This document shows positions 8,366 through 18,029 of a stretch of 64,000 nt of DNA, one piece after another (the first letter of the stretch is position 1; every line of letters starts with the position of its first letter). Origin of the DNA: Verrucomicrobiota bacterium (lineage in GTDB: Bacteria; Verrucomicrobiota; Kiritimatiellia; SS1-B-03-39; UBA6053); NCBI GenBank assembly GCA_020831625.1, contig JAFIGD010000012.1, positions 1 through 64,000 of the forward strand, in the 5' to 3' direction. Made by a program: the position numbers and the translations under genes. Under the pieces are notes generated by a model, which ran no database searches, had not been told where the DNA came from, and worked only from the letters and a program-made list of their open reading frames with translations.

Positions 8366-8547
8366 CGGTATGAGGGTCCTTTCGCCCGTGAGGGGCGGGT
8401 TTCGAGTTTAATTCCAGCCTTGCATAGACAAAATCAAGTCTTCTTAAAAGAAAACAAAGGGGTTTTTTCGGTCGGTTCGGATTGCGGAAGGCTTGATTTT
8501 TTTGAAAAAGGCTTTCGCGCGCGGCGCGGGAATGATTGAGTGCGGGC

Positions 8548-11325
8548 ATGTCTAAAACGCTTTACCTTCTCGACGGCATGGCTCTGGTGTACCGGGCGCA
8601 TTTTGCACTGATCACCCGTCCGATTCTCACCTCCTCCGGCCGCAACACCTCGGCGCTGTACGGATTCACCAATACCCTGCTGGATATTCTGGAGAACCGG
8701 AATCCGACGCATATCGCGGTGGCGTTCGACACCTCCGCGCCGACCGAACGTCACGAAATTTTTCCGGAATACAAGGCCCAGCGCGAAGCGATGCCGGAGG
8801 ATCTGGCGCTGGCGATTCCGGATGTGAAACGGCTGCTGAAGGCTTTTAACATTCCGATTCTTGAGAAGGACGGGTTTGAGGCTGATGACATCATCGGCAC
8901 CCTGGCCCGCCGGGCCGAAGCCGAAGGCTATGAGGAAACCTTTATGGTGACCCCGGATAAGGATTACGGTCAGTTGGTGGATGAAAACACCCGCATGTAC
9001 AAACCCGGGCGCAAGGGGGGCGAGGTGGAAATGCTGGGGCCGAAAGAAATTTGTGAGCACTGGGGCATTGAGCGGCCCGAGCAGGTGATTGATATTCTCG
9101 GGCTGATGGGGGACAGTTCGGACAACATTCCCGGCGTTCCGGGAATCGGTCCCAAAACCGCGCAAAAACTGATCGCCGAATTCGGCAGTATCGAGAATCT
9201 GCTGGGGAATCTGGATCAGGTGAAGGGCAAGAATCAGGAGAAACTACGGGAATTTGCCGAACAGGCGCGCTTGAGCCGTCGGCTGGTGGTGATCAATTGC
9301 GCGGTGCCAATCGGGCTGGGACCGGATGATTTGCTTCGGGGAGAGCGGGACGCGCAGGCCTTGCAGGAGCTGTTTATTGAGTTTGAATTCAACAGCATTG
9401 GCAAACGGCTGTTCGGCGACGCCTTTTCGGCGGGACGGGGGCAGGCTCCGCGCGAGGTGCAGGGGGATCTGTTCGCGGGCGATGCGCCGGAGGCGCCTTT
9501 GCTGGCGGTTCCGGACCGGAAAACGCTGAAGGATGTCGCGCATGAGTACACGTATATTGACACCCGGGACGGGGTGGAGGCGATGGTTCGGACCCTGCAG
9601 GCGGCGGAGAAGGTCTGTTTTGATTTGGAAACCACGGGTCTGGATGTGCTGGACACGGAAATCGTGGGGCTGGCGTTTTCCGACAAACCGGGGCGGGGAT
9701 GGTTTGTGGCCTGCACACCGGAAACCGAAACGGAACGGCTGGAGCAGCTAGCGCCGTTATTTCGCAACAAAACCTTGTTAAAAATCGGCCATAATCTGAA
9801 ATTTGATCTGGGAGTGTTGTTTGCCAAGGGGGTGACGGTGGAGGGGCCGTTTGCCGACACCATGATCGCGCACGCGCTCCTGGAGCCGGATCAGCGGCAC
9901 GGCATGGATGATCTGGCCATGGCGAAACTGAATTATACGCCGATTCCGATTTCCGAGCTGATCGGTCCCAAAGGCAAAGAGCAGGGAACGATGCGGGACG
10001 TGCCGTCGGAGAAGCTTACGGCGTATGCCGTGGAGGACGCGGACATTACCCTGCTACTGTATGAGCTTTTGCTGCCGCAGTTGGAAAAAGAGCAGCAGTT
10101 GGAGGTGTTTGAAACCATTGAAATGCCGCTGGTTCCGGTGCTGACCCGGATGGAGCTGGAGGGGGTTCATCTGGACACGGCGGATCTGGGCGCGTTCAGT
10201 GAGCGGCTCGGCAAACGGCTGGAGGAATTGGAGGCGCGGGTGTTCGAGATTGCCGGTGAGACCTTTAATCTGAACAGTCCCAAGCAGTTGGGGGTGGTGC
10301 TGTTTGAAAAGATGCAACTGGTGGACAAGCCCAAGAAAACGAAAACCGGACAGTACAGCACCAATGAGCAGACCCTGCAGAATCTGGCGGGTAGTCATGA
10401 GATTGTGGACGTGATCCTGGAGTTCCGGGAGGCCGGGAAGCTGAAATCGACCTACGTGGACGCGCTTCCGAAGCAGGTGCATCCGAAAACCGGCCGGGTG
10501 CATACCCGCTACCTGCAGACCGGAGCCGCGACCGGACGGCTGTCCTCGATTGATCCCAATTTGCAGAATATTCCCATCCGCACCGAACTCGGCCGCGAAA
10601 TCCGCAAAGCCTTTGTGCCGCGTTCCGGCGGGTTCACGCTGCTGGCGGCGGATTATTCGCAGATTGAACTGAGGATTATGGCCCACCTCAGCAAAGATCC
10701 GGGGATGTGCGAAGCGTTCCGGGACGGACTCGACATTCACGCGGCCACCGCCGCCAAAGTGTACGGGGTGGAACTGGACGGGGTGACCTCCGACATGCGG
10801 CGCAAGGCGAAAATGGTGAATTTCGGGATCATATACGGGATCAGCGCTTTCGGACTGTCACAGCGGCTTTCGATTCCGCGCGGAGAGGCGGGGGACATCA
10901 TCGACGCCTATTTCAAGCAGTATCCCGGCGTGAAGGATTTCATGGACCGGGTGGTGAAGGACGCCCGGAAAACCGGGTATGTGGAAACGCTTTGCGGCCG
11001 CCGCCGGGTGATTCGCGACATCGATTCCCGCAATCAGACCGTCCGCCAGGGCGCGGAGCGCACCGCGATCAATTCGCCGATTCAGGGAACGGCCGCCGAC
11101 ATGATCAAGCGGGCCATGATCGCGGTGGACGCCCTTTTGCGGGAGCGGAACACGCGGACCAGGCTTTTGCTGCAGGTTCACGATGAACTCGTTTTCGACC
11201 TCGCGGAGGAGGAGGCGGAGGACCTCACGCCCGCGATTGCCGGGGCCATGCGCACCGCGCTGACGCTGGACGTGCCGGTAGTGGTGGAGGTCGGGACGGG
11301 TGAGAACTGGCTTGCGGCGCATTAA
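8548..11325 (+). CDS. polA: DNA polymerase I
   Basis: Full-length (925 aa) repair and Okazaki-fragment polymerase. The N-terminal 5'-3' exonuclease (about 1-290) contains AFDTSAPTERHE, TPDKDYGQLV and the helix-3-turn SSDNIPGVPGIGPKTA. The middle 3'-5' exonuclease is active by motif: FDLETTGLD (Exo I), HNLKFDLGVL (Exo II) and YAVEDADIT (Exo III). The polymerase domain has motif A DYSQIELRIMAHLS, motif B RRKAKMVNFGIIYG and motif C QVHDELVF. Retention of proofreading distinguishes it from the exonuclease-dead versions of many bacteria. The ATG at 8548 (MSKTLYLLDG) is chosen over a TTG 12 bases upstream because the family starts here. Confidence 0.95.
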   Translation: MSKTLYLLDGMALVYRAHFALITRPILTSSGRNTSALYGFTNTLLDILENRNPTHIAVAFDTSAPTERHEIFPEYKAQREAMPEDLALAIPDVKRLLKAFNIPILEKDGFEADDIIGTLARRAEAEGYEETFMVTPDKDYGQLVDENTRMYKPGRKGGEVEMLGPKEICEHWGIERPEQVIDILGLMGDSSDNIPGVPGIGPKTAQKLIAEFGSIENLLGNLDQVKGKNQEKLREFAEQARLSRRLVVINCAVPIGLGPDDLLRGERDAQALQELFIEFEFNSIGKRLFGDAFSAGRGQAPREVQGDLFAGDAPEAPLLAVPDRKTLKDVAHEYTYIDTRDGVEAMVRTLQAAEKVCFDLETTGLDVLDTEIVGLAFSDKPGRGWFVACTPETETERLEQLAPLFRNKTLLKIGHNLKFDLGVLFAKGVTVEGPFADTMIAHALLEPDQRHGMDDLAMAKLNYTPIPISELIGPKGKEQGTMRDVPSEKLTAYAVEDADITLLLYELLLPQLEKEQQLEVFETIEMPLVPVLTRMELEGVHLDTADLGAFSERLGKRLEELEARVFEIAGETFNLNSPKQLGVVLFEKMQLVDKPKKTKTGQYSTNEQTLQNLAGSHEIVDVILEFREAGKLKSTYVDALPKQVHPKTGRVHTRYLQTGAATGRLSSIDPNLQNIPIRTELGREIRKAFVPRSGGFTLLAADYSQIELRIMAHLSKDPGMCEAFRDGLDIHAATAAKVYGVELDGVTSDMRRKAKMVNFGIIYGISAFGLSQRLSIPRGEAGDIIDAYFKQYPGVKDFMDRVVKDARKTGYVETLCGRRRVIRDIDSRNQTVRQGAERTAINSPIQGTAADMIKRAMIAVDALLRERNTRTRLLLQVHDELVFDLAEEEAEDLTPAIAGAMRTALTLDVPVVVEVGTGENWLAAH

Positions 11326-11391
11326 CTTCCAAAACTGTAGGTTTTTACATTTTTGTCGTGACGAAAGCGTAAATCGACATATGTTGCGGGT

Positions 11392-13110
11392 ATGGAAATG
11401 CTTCGTTTAGCTTTGGCACAAATTAACACCACGGTGGGCGCGTTTGAGGAAAACCGCGCGAAAATTGTGGCGTATTGTCAGAAGGCGGAGCAGGCGGGCG
11501 CGGATTTGGTGTTGTTTCCTGAGTTGGCGCTGTGTGGATATCCGCCGGAGGATTTGGTGTTGAAGCCTCATTTTCTGCGGACAGCGGCGGGGGAGGTTGA
11601 ACAGCTCGCGTCGGAAATTCCGCCTTCGGTGACGGCAGTGGTGGGGGTGCCGGTCGCGGGCGGGTGTCTGCCGCGGAATGCGGCGGCGGTTCTCTCGGGG
11701 GGCCAGGTGGCGGGTGTCTACGCGAAAATGGCGCTGCCGAATTACGGGGTGTTTGATGAGCAGCGGGTGTTTGAGCCGGGGAGCCGGGCGATGTGTCTTG
11801 CGTTCGGGGATCTGCGGATCGCGCTGCATATTTGTGAGGATTCCTGGCGGCCGGACGGGCCGGTGGTCCGCGGGCTGAAGGGATGGTCGCCGGACCTGCT
11901 GCTGAATTTGTCGGCCTCTCCGTTTCACCGCGGAAAATTTCCGCAGCGGCTGGAGGTGATCCGCTCCACGGCGCGGGCGCTGGAAACGACGGTGGCGTAC
12001 TGCAACCTGACCGGGGGGCAGGATGAGCTGGTGTTTGACGGGGGCAGTTTTGTGGCGGGTCCGGACGGTGCGGTGATCGCGCAGGCGCGGCGGTTTGAGG
12101 AAGAACTTTTGGTTGTGGATTTGCCTGTTCGCGGGCGGAAGCGGGAAGGGGAGGCGGATTCCGGGGAAATTGACCGGGTTGTTTTGTGCCCGGTCAAGAG
12201 CGCGGACCCGGCACCGTTGCCGGGGAGAGCGGATCCGGCGCCGATGGGTGAACTGGAGGAGGTGTATCGCGCGCTGTGTCTGGGCTTGAAGGATTACACG
12301 GAGAAGAACCGGTTTGAATCGGTGCTGGTGGCGGTCAGCGGCGGCATTGATTCGGCGCTGGTGGCGACGCTGGCGGTGGACGCGCTGGGGCCGGAGCGGG
12401 TTCACGGGATCAGCCTGCCCACGCGGTTCAATTCGGAGGGAACGCGTTCGGACGCGGAGGCGCTGGCGAAGAATCTGGGAATTGAGATGCCGATGGTGTC
12501 GATTCAAAAGCTTTACGAGGACGCGTTGAATTGCGTGGGGCCGTTGTGGGAAGGAAAAGGGGTGGATGTGACCGAGGAGAATCTTCAGGCGCGGATCCGG
12601 GGGCTGCTGGTGATGGCGCTGTCGAACAAGTTCAACCGGCTGGTGCTGGCCACCGGCAACAAGAGCGAGCTGGCCACGGGCTACTGCACGCTGTACGGCG
12701 ACATGTGCGGGGGCTACGCGCTGATCAAGGATGTGCCGAAAACTGTTGTGTTTGATTTGTGCCGCTGGATCAATGAACACGCGGGCCGCGAGCGGATTCC
12801 GGTGAGCACGATTGAGCGGCCGCCGAGCGCGGAGCTGCGCGAGGATCAAAAAGACAGCGACAGCCTGCCGCCGTATGATTTGCTGGACGCGATTCTCGAG
12901 GCCTATGTTGAGAGAGACATGAGCCGGGACGAGATTGTGGCGCTGGGGCATGATCCTCAGGTCGTGACCCGCGTGGTGCGTCTGGTGGACGGAAACGAGT
13001 ACAAGCGGCGTCAGGCGGCGCCGGGTGTTAAAATTACCCCCAAAGCGTTCGGACGCGACCGGCGGATGCCGATCACCCATCATTTTATTCCACCCTGGAT
13101 CCCCTTATGA
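11392..13110 (+). CDS. nadE: Glutamine-dependent NAD+ synthetase
   Basis: A two-domain enzyme of 572 residues that makes NAD+ from nicotinate adenine dinucleotide, ATP and glutamine. The N-terminal nitrilase-like glutaminase has its E-K-C triad in FPELALCGYPPE, YAKMALPNYGVFDE and LHICEDSW. The C-terminal synthetase has the ATP pyrophosphatase P-loop VSGGIDSALVATL and the conserved LATGNKSELATGYCTLYGD. Ammonia is channelled between the two. Its stop overlaps the start of a NifA-like sigma54 activator (ATGA), so the two are translationally coupled. That links a glutamine-consuming enzyme with a regulator of a family often concerned with nitrogen, which may be meaningful. Confidence 0.95.
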   Translation: MEMLRLALAQINTTVGAFEENRAKIVAYCQKAEQAGADLVLFPELALCGYPPEDLVLKPHFLRTAAGEVEQLASEIPPSVTAVVGVPVAGGCLPRNAAAVLSGGQVAGVYAKMALPNYGVFDEQRVFEPGSRAMCLAFGDLRIALHICEDSWRPDGPVVRGLKGWSPDLLLNLSASPFHRGKFPQRLEVIRSTARALETTVAYCNLTGGQDELVFDGGSFVAGPDGAVIAQARRFEEELLVVDLPVRGRKREGEADSGEIDRVVLCPVKSADPAPLPGRADPAPMGELEEVYRALCLGLKDYTEKNRFESVLVAVSGGIDSALVATLAVDALGPERVHGISLPTRFNSEGTRSDAEALAKNLGIEMPMVSIQKLYEDALNCVGPLWEGKGVDVTEENLQARIRGLLVMALSNKFNRLVLATGNKSELATGYCTLYGDMCGGYALIKDVPKTVVFDLCRWINEHAGRERIPVSTIERPPSAELREDQKDSDSLPPYDLLDAILEAYVERDMSRDEIVALGHDPQVVTRVVRLVDGNEYKRRQAAPGVKITPKAFGRDRRMPITHHFIPPWIPL

Positions 13111-14642
13111 AAAAGATAAACGAACAGAGAAGCCTTAAAGACCTCGAATTTGTCACGGAAATCGCCCATATTCTGGAGCGGAGTCTGGATGTGCGTGAAA
13201 TTGTGAATCCGATAATGGACGCGATGACCCGGCATCTCGGGATGAAGCACGCGACGATCACGCTGCTGAACCGGAAGACCAATGATATTCTGATTGACGC
13301 GGCGCACGGGCTGACGCCGCAGCAGGCGCGCCGGGGGCGGTACAAGCTCGGGGAGGGCGTGACCGGTCAGGTGATTGAAAGCGGGGAGCCGATTCAGGTG
13401 GAGCGCACCAGTGAGTCGCCGCTGTTTTTGAACCGCACGCAGCGTTTCGGGGCGCAGGAATCGAGTTTCATCTGCGTGCCGATTAAAACCGGGAAAACGG
13501 TGGTGGGTGCGTTGAGCGCGGACCGTCCGTTTGATGAGACGGTGGATTTGGAGGCGGACATGGCGATCATGGAGATTGTGGCGTCGCTGTTGGCGCAGTC
13601 GGTGCGGCTGCGCCGGAGCGCCCAGGAGCGGGGTGAAAAGCTGGAGTCCGAAAACGAGCGGTTGCGGGCGGAGTTGAAGGATCGTTTCCGGCCCTCGAAC
13701 ATCATCGGGAATTCGCACGAGATGCAGATTGTGTATGATCAGATCGCGCAGGTGTCGAAGAGTCAGACAAGCGTGTTGATTGAAGGCGAGACCGGCACCG
13801 GCAAAGAGCTGGTGGCGCATGCGATTCACTACAACAGCGACCGGGCGGACAAGCCGTTCATCAAGGCGCACTGCGCGGCGCTGCCGGAGAATCTGATCGA
13901 GAGCGAACTGTTCGGGCATGTGAAGGGATCCTTCACGGGCGCCACGACCGACCGCAAAGGGCGGTTTGAAATGGCGGACGGGGGCACGCTGTTTCTGGAC
14001 GAGATCGGTGAAATTCCGCCCAGCATTCAGATTAAACTTCTGCGGGTGCTGCAGGAGCGTGAATTTGAGCGGGTGGGCGACACGAAGACAACGAAGGTGA
14101 ATGTGCGGGTGATTGCGGCGACGAACCGGAATCTTCAGCAGATGGCGGCGGAGGGGACGTTCCGGGAAGACCTGTTTTACCGTCTGCACGTGTTTCCGAT
14201 TTACGTGCCGCCGCTGCGCAAGCGGAAAAGCGACGTCCTGCAGTTGGCGGATTTCTTTCTGGAGAAGTACAGCAAGAGCAGCGGCAAACACGTCCGGCGG
14301 CTTTCGAGTCCGGTGATCGATATGCTCTACAGCTATCACTGGCCCGGCAACGTGCGCGAGTTGGAGAATATCATCGAGCGCGGGGTGATTCTGGCCGAGG
14401 GCGACGCCCTGCATCCGCATCATCTGCCGCCGACGCTGCAGACCGCCGAGCAGGTTGGAACACCGCCCAAAGGCAGTTTGAAGAGCCTGGTGGAGACCTA
14501 TGAGCGCGATTTAATCTCCGACGCGTTGAAATCGGCGCGCGGAAACATGGCTCAGGCGGCGCGCTCGCTGGAGGCAACCCAGCGCATCTTCGGATACAAG
14601 GTGCACAAGTACAATATCAATCCGAAGCAGTACGCGGGGTGA
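13107..14642 (+). CDS. NifA-like sigma54-dependent activator (GAF-AAA+-Fis)
   Basis: The 511-residue protein has an N-terminal GAF sensor (about 20-165), a short coiled linker, an AAA+ domain with Walker A GETGTGKE and Walker [12 protein letters not shown], and a Fis-type helix-turn-helix at the end ([20 protein letters not shown]). The sigma54-contacting loop reads GSFTGA rather than GAFTGA. The C-terminal signature, ending in a [12 protein letters not shown] segment, is that of NifA and relatives, but no nif genes are in view, so the target could be ammonium transport or general nitrogen assimilation. It lacks a receiver domain, so it should respond to a ligand or protein partner through GAF. 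It starts inside the nadE stop. Confidence 0.85.
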   Translation: MKKINEQRSLKDLEFVTEIAHILERSLDVREIVNPIMDAMTRHLGMKHATITLLNRKTNDILIDAAHGLTPQQARRGRYKLGEGVTGQVIESGEPIQVERTSESPLFLNRTQRFGAQESSFICVPIKTGKTVVGALSADRPFDETVDLEADMAIMEIVASLLAQSVRLRRSAQERGEKLESENERLRAELKDRFRPSNIIGNSHEMQIVYDQIAQVSKSQTSVLIEGETGTGKELVAHAIHYNSDRADKPFIKAHCAALPENLIESELFGHVKGSFTGATTDRKGRFEMADGGTLFLDEIGEIPPSIQIKLLRVLQEREFERVGDTKTTKVNVRVIAATNRNLQQMAAEGTFREDLFYRLHVFPIYVPPLRKRKSDVLQLADFFLEKYSKSSGKHVRRLSSPVIDMLYSYHWPGNVRELENIIERGVILAEGDALHPHHLPPTLQTAEQVGTPPKGSLKSLVETYERDLISDALKSARGNMAQAARSLEATQRIFGYKVHKYNINPKQYAG

Positions 14643-14652
14643 TCTACCCCGT

Positions 14653-15216
14653 TTACCCGTTCAGAATATCCTTTTCCTTCGCCGCAAGTGTGCTGTCCAC
14701 GAGGCCGACGTATTTGTCGGTGAGTTTCTGAATGTCGGCGAGGGCGCTGTCGCGGATGTCCTCGGTGATGTCGCCGCTCTTTTCGAGGCCTTTGATCAGA
14801 TCGTTGGCGTCGCGGCGGAGGTTGCGGATGGCGATGCGCTGCTCCTCGGCGTTGCGGCCGGCGATTTTGATCATTTCCCTGCGGCGCTCTTCACTGGGCT
14901 CCGGCACGGGAATGCGGATCAGGCGGCCGTCGTTCATGGGGGTGACCCCGATGTTGGCGGCGAGAATGGCCTTGGTGATGTCGGGGAGAATGGAGGGATC
15001 GAAGGGGGTGATCACCAGCAGGCGGGGCTCGGGAATGGAGATGTTGCCGAGCTGCTGCAGGCGGGTGGGGGCACCGTAATAATCCACGGTGATTTTATCG
15101 ACCATGGAGGGGTTGGCTTTGCCGGTGTTGAGGCCGGTGTATTCCTCTTTTAGGAATTCCACCGCTTTTTGCATTTTTTCCTCGGTCTCGAGGGTCATCA
15201 TTTCCAGATCGTCCAT
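14653..15216 (-). CDS. frr: Ribosome recycling factor
   Basis: RRF splits post-termination ribosomes together with EF-G. The 187-residue length is typical, and the family core is present: TGKANPSMVDKITVDYYGAP, LLVITPFDPS, LIRIPVPEPSEERR and RNLRRDANDLIK. A strong TTAGGAGG precedes the ATG by 6 bases. It follows pyrH by about 44 bases, the usual pyrH-frr order; rpsB and tsf, which often precede pyrH, are absent here. It is convergent with the NifA-like gene, and a short hairpin (CGGGGT/ACCCCG) lies between them. Confidence 0.95.
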   Translation of the reverse strand: MDDLEMMTLETEEKMQKAVEFLKEEYTGLNTGKANPSMVDKITVDYYGAPTRLQQLGNISIPEPRLLVITPFDPSILPDITKAILAANIGVTPMNDGRLIRIPVPEPSEERRREMIKIAGRNAEEQRIAIRNLRRDANDLIKGLEKSGDITEDIRDSALADIQKLTDKYVGLVDSTLAAKEKDILNG

Positions 15217-15260
15217 TGGGGCCTCCTAAGAGTTGTGGCTGGGGGTGTCGGGGATATCGA

Positions 15261-15989
15261 TTATTCGTGAATGCTGGTGCCGACGGGTTCGCCGGCGACC
15301 ACGCGCAGAAGTTCATCGGTTTTGAAGAAGTCGAAGACCACGATCGGAATGTGGTTTTCGTGACAGAGCGAAAAAGCGGCGGTGTCCATGACCTTGAGCC
15401 GGCGGGAGATGGCCTCCTGATAGGTGATGGACTCGTAGCGGACCGCGTCGGTGTGGACCTTGGGATCTTTGTCGTAGATGCCGTCGACTTTGGTGCCTTT
15501 GAGAAGACAGTCGGCCTGTATTTCCGAGGCGCGGAGGGCGGCGGCGCTGTCGGTGGTGAAAAAGGGATTGCCGGTGCCGGCGGCGAAAATGACCACGCGT
15601 CCTTTCTGGAGGTGGCGGGTGCCGCGGCGGAGGATGAAGGGTTCGGCGATGCGGGGCATGGTGATGGCGGAGAGGACCCGGGTCTCGACGCCGATCTGCT
15701 CCAGGGTGGACTGCAGCGCGAGCGAATTGATGACGGTGGCGAGCATGCCCATGTAGTCGCCCTGTGAGCGGCTGATGCCGTGTTTTTCACCTGCGAGGCC
15801 GCGGAAAATGTTGCCGCCGCCGACGACGAGAGCCACCTGGACTCCGGCGGCGTGGACGGTTTTGATCTGCCGGGCCACGCTGAGAATGACATCGGCATCG
15901 AGATTGTGGCCGGTGGTTTTGTTGTGCAGGGTCTCTCCGCTGAGTTTCAGGAGAATGCGCTTGTACTTGGGCTTGAACGGTTCTGTCAT
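15261..15989 (-). CDS. pyrH: UMP kinase
   Basis: Phosphorylates UMP to UDP with ATP in pyrimidine nucleotide synthesis; a homohexamer of the amino-acid-kinase fold. The 242-residue protein starts MTEPFKPKYKRILLKLSGE, and the typical segments VALVVGGGNIFRG, DYMGMLATVINSLALQ and FAAGTGNPFFTTDSAAALRA are intact. The ATG at 15989 with AGGAGA just upstream is chosen over an upstream in-frame ATG that would add 27 unrelated residues. It is transcribed together with frr. Confidence 0.95.
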   Translation of the reverse strand: MTEPFKPKYKRILLKLSGETLHNKTTGHNLDADVILSVARQIKTVHAAGVQVALVVGGGNIFRGLAGEKHGISRSQGDYMGMLATVINSLALQSTLEQIGVETRVLSAITMPRIAEPFILRRGTRHLQKGRVVIFAAGTGNPFFTTDSAAALRASEIQADCLLKGTKVDGIYDKDPKVHTDAVRYESITYQEAISRRLKVMDTAAFSLCHENHIPIVVFDFFKTDELLRVVAGEPVGTSIHE

Positions 15990-16089
15990 GTCTCTCCTAT
16001 TAGCCCGATTCGGTCGCGCTTCGCAACCAAAAAGCGAGACAACCGGGATTAAGATTGACTTTCCGTCCATAAATCCGGAGTTTATTTCG

Positions 16090-17079
16090 ATGACATCTCC
16101 GGTTGTGATTCTGATTGTTGAGGCCCTGGCTGTTTATTTTCTGGTGCTTTGGGCGCATTCCTTGCGGCACCGCTTCGGACCGGTGCATTTTTACGCGCTG
16201 ATGGGCGGGCTTACGGCGGTGATGTCGTGGGTGACCGACGCGGGGATGCGGGTGGAGATTTCCGGCGTTTACTTCAATGTGGGCTCCACCGTGTTTTATA
16301 CGGCTCTGCTTCTGGGGGTGTTTGTGATCTACGTGTTTGACGGACCGAGGACCACCCGGATTCTGATTTCAACGGTTATCGGGGTGTCGATCATGGTGCC
16401 GCTGATTGCGATGGTGCTCCATTTACAGGACACGCTTTTGTCTGGGGGCACAATTCAGGACGTGCCCGTGCCCAGTCTGCGCATTAACACGGCTTCGGTT
16501 GTGACCACACTGATTGATTTGATTTTTCTGGCGATTGTCTGGGAGGCGCTGGGCAAACCGGGCCTGCGGATGAAACTGGGCCTGCGGACGTTTCTGACGC
16601 TGCTGGGGGTGATGTGGCTGGATGTGCTGTTGTTCACAACGTTCGCGTTCGCGGGGACGGAAGGATATTGGGCCATCATGAAAGGAACGCTGATCAGCCG
16701 GTTTTTCATCAGCGTGGCCGCGTTTCCGATGCTGTATATTTACATTCAGATGCAAAGCCGCCGTAAAGATGTCACGCTGGAAAACCGTCCGGTGCTTTCG
16801 ATTTTGAAACAGATTGCGGACATTACCGAGGAGCTGCACAGCGCGCATGAGGAAATCGAACGGCGCAAACAGGCGGAGGCCGCTTTGAAAAAAGCGCTGT
16901 CGGAGGTGAAAACCCTGCGGGGCTTTCTGCCGATTTGTTCGGGTTGCAAGAAAATCCGGGACGACCAGGGATACTGGCAGCTGATTGAACAGTATCTGAG
17001 TGAGCACTCGGACGCGGAGTTCAGCCACGGGATGTGTCCGGGATGTTTGCGAAAATATTATCCCGAAGATGCCGGATAG
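16090..17079 (+). CDS. 7TM protein with coiled coil and C-terminal CxxC/CxxC module
   Basis: Seven hydrophobic segments fill residues 1 to about 225. A coiled coil (around IADITEELHSAHEEIERRKQ) follows, then a C-terminal block beginning TLRGFLPICSGCKKIRDDQG and ending CPGCLRKYYPE. That last block, with two CxxC pairs about 40 residues apart, recurs as a tail on many response regulators and PAS proteins in deltaproteobacteria and relatives, with no known function; a metal site is plausible. No kinase, cyclase or HAMP domain is present, so the tail itself may be the output or a docking site. The start at 16090 lies about 100 bases from divergent pyrH. Its end is 4 bases from convergent recR. 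Confidence 0.6.
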   Translation: MTSPVVILIVEALAVYFLVLWAHSLRHRFGPVHFYALMGGLTAVMSWVTDAGMRVEISGVYFNVGSTVFYTALLLGVFVIYVFDGPRTTRILISTVIGVSIMVPLIAMVLHLQDTLLSGGTIQDVPVPSLRINTASVVTTLIDLIFLAIVWEALGKPGLRMKLGLRTFLTLLGVMWLDVLLFTTFAFAGTEGYWAIMKGTLISRFFISVAAFPMLYIYIQMQSRRKDVTLENRPVLSILKQIADITEELHSAHEEIERRKQAEAALKKALSEVKTLRGFLPICSGCKKIRDDQGYWQLIEQYLSEHSDAEFSHGMCPGCLRKYYPEDAG

Positions 17080-17083
17080 GGTG

Positions 17084-17680
17084 TCACAGACTTTGGCGGC
17101 CCGCGAGGGCGCGGCTGAGGGTTTCGGGGTCGCTGTAGGCGAGTCCGCTGCCGGCGGGTATGCCGAAGGCGAGCCGGGTGATGCGCAGGCCGAGGGGATG
17201 AAGCTGTTCGGCGAGGAAGGCGGCGGTGGCATCGCTTTCGACGTCGGAATTAAGGGCGAGCAGGATTTCGGTGACCCGGTCCTCCTGAATTCGTTTGAAC
17301 AGGCGGTCCAGCACGGGCTGGGTGACGGTTTCCTGCTGATGCGGGGAGAGTTTGCCCTGCAGGCAGAAATAGTGTCCGTTGAAGGTGCGGGCCTGCTCCA
17401 GGATCTGGATGTCGGGCGCGCCTTCGACGATGCAGAGGAAGGCGGGATCCCGGTTCGGATCGGTGCAGATCCGGCAGGGGACCGCGTCGGTGGAGGTCAA
17501 ATTGCCGCAGCGGGGACAGAGGGTGAGTTCCCGTTCGGCGCGGTCGAGCGCGGTCTGCAGTTCGCGCAGCAGGGCGTGGTTCCGCAGAATGAGCCGGTAG
17601 GCCATCCGTTCGGCGGTGCGCCGCCCGATCCCGGGAAGGCGGGCGAGCACGCGGATGAGGTTCTGCAGGGCTTCGGGCAT
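17084..17680 (-). CDS. recR: Recombination protein RecR
   Basis: RecR works with RecO and RecF to load RecA on gapped DNA. The 198-residue protein has the N-terminal helix-hairpin-helix (LPGIGRRTAERMAY), the four-cysteine zinc finger (CPRCGN and CRIC), and the Toprim domain (LCIVEGAPDI and ALNSDVESDATAAFL). It lies 4 bases after ybaB in the widely conserved dnaX-ybaB-recR cluster. Confidence 0.95.
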   Translation of the reverse strand: MPEALQNLIRVLARLPGIGRRTAERMAYRLILRNHALLRELQTALDRAERELTLCPRCGNLTSTDAVPCRICTDPNRDPAFLCIVEGAPDIQILEQARTFNGHYFCLQGKLSPHQQETVTQPVLDRLFKRIQEDRVTEILLALNSDVESDATAAFLAEQLHPLGLRITRLAFGIPAGSGLAYSDPETLSRALAGRQSL

Positions 17681-17684
17681 GCGG

Positions 17685-17999
17685 TTACAGGCTCATGCCG
17701 GGGATGTTCAGGCCCTTGGTGATTTTGCCCATTTCCTCGCTCATGGTTTCGCGGCCCAGGTTCAGCGCGCCGGCCACGGCGGTGAAAACGAGATCCTGGA
17801 GCATGTCGACATCTTCGGGATCGACGACTTTGGGGTCGATTTCAATGCCTTTGAGGGTGCCGTCGCAGGTGGCGCGGGCGGTGACCATGCCGCCGCCGGA
17901 GGTGAACTCGACTTCGCGGGTGGAGAGTTCGTCCTGCATTTGGGTCATTTTCGCCTGCATGGCCTGGGCCTGCTTCATCATTTTCATCATGTTTGCCAT
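17685..17999 (-). CDS. ybaB: Nucleoid-associated protein, YbaB/EbfC family
   Basis: A 104-residue dimeric DNA-binding protein. It starts MANMMKMMKQAQAMQAKMTQ, a methionine-rich helix typical of the family, followed by the central strand region EFTSGGGMVTARATCDGTLK. AGGAGA sits close to the start. It is between dnaX and recR, with gaps of about 30 and 4 bases, so it is part of the same transcript. Confidence 0.93.
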   Translation of the reverse strand: MANMMKMMKQAQAMQAKMTQMQDELSTREVEFTSGGGMVTARATCDGTLKGIEIDPKVVDPEDVDMLQDLVFTAVAGALNLGRETMSEEMGKITKGLNIPGMSL

Positions 18000-18029
18000 A
18001 GAAAGATCTCCTGAGAGGGGTGAGGGGGG

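Noticed and set aside
11407-13083. 558-codon open frame opposite nadE
   Set aside because: Arg/His/Gln-rich composition and no motif; antisense shadow.
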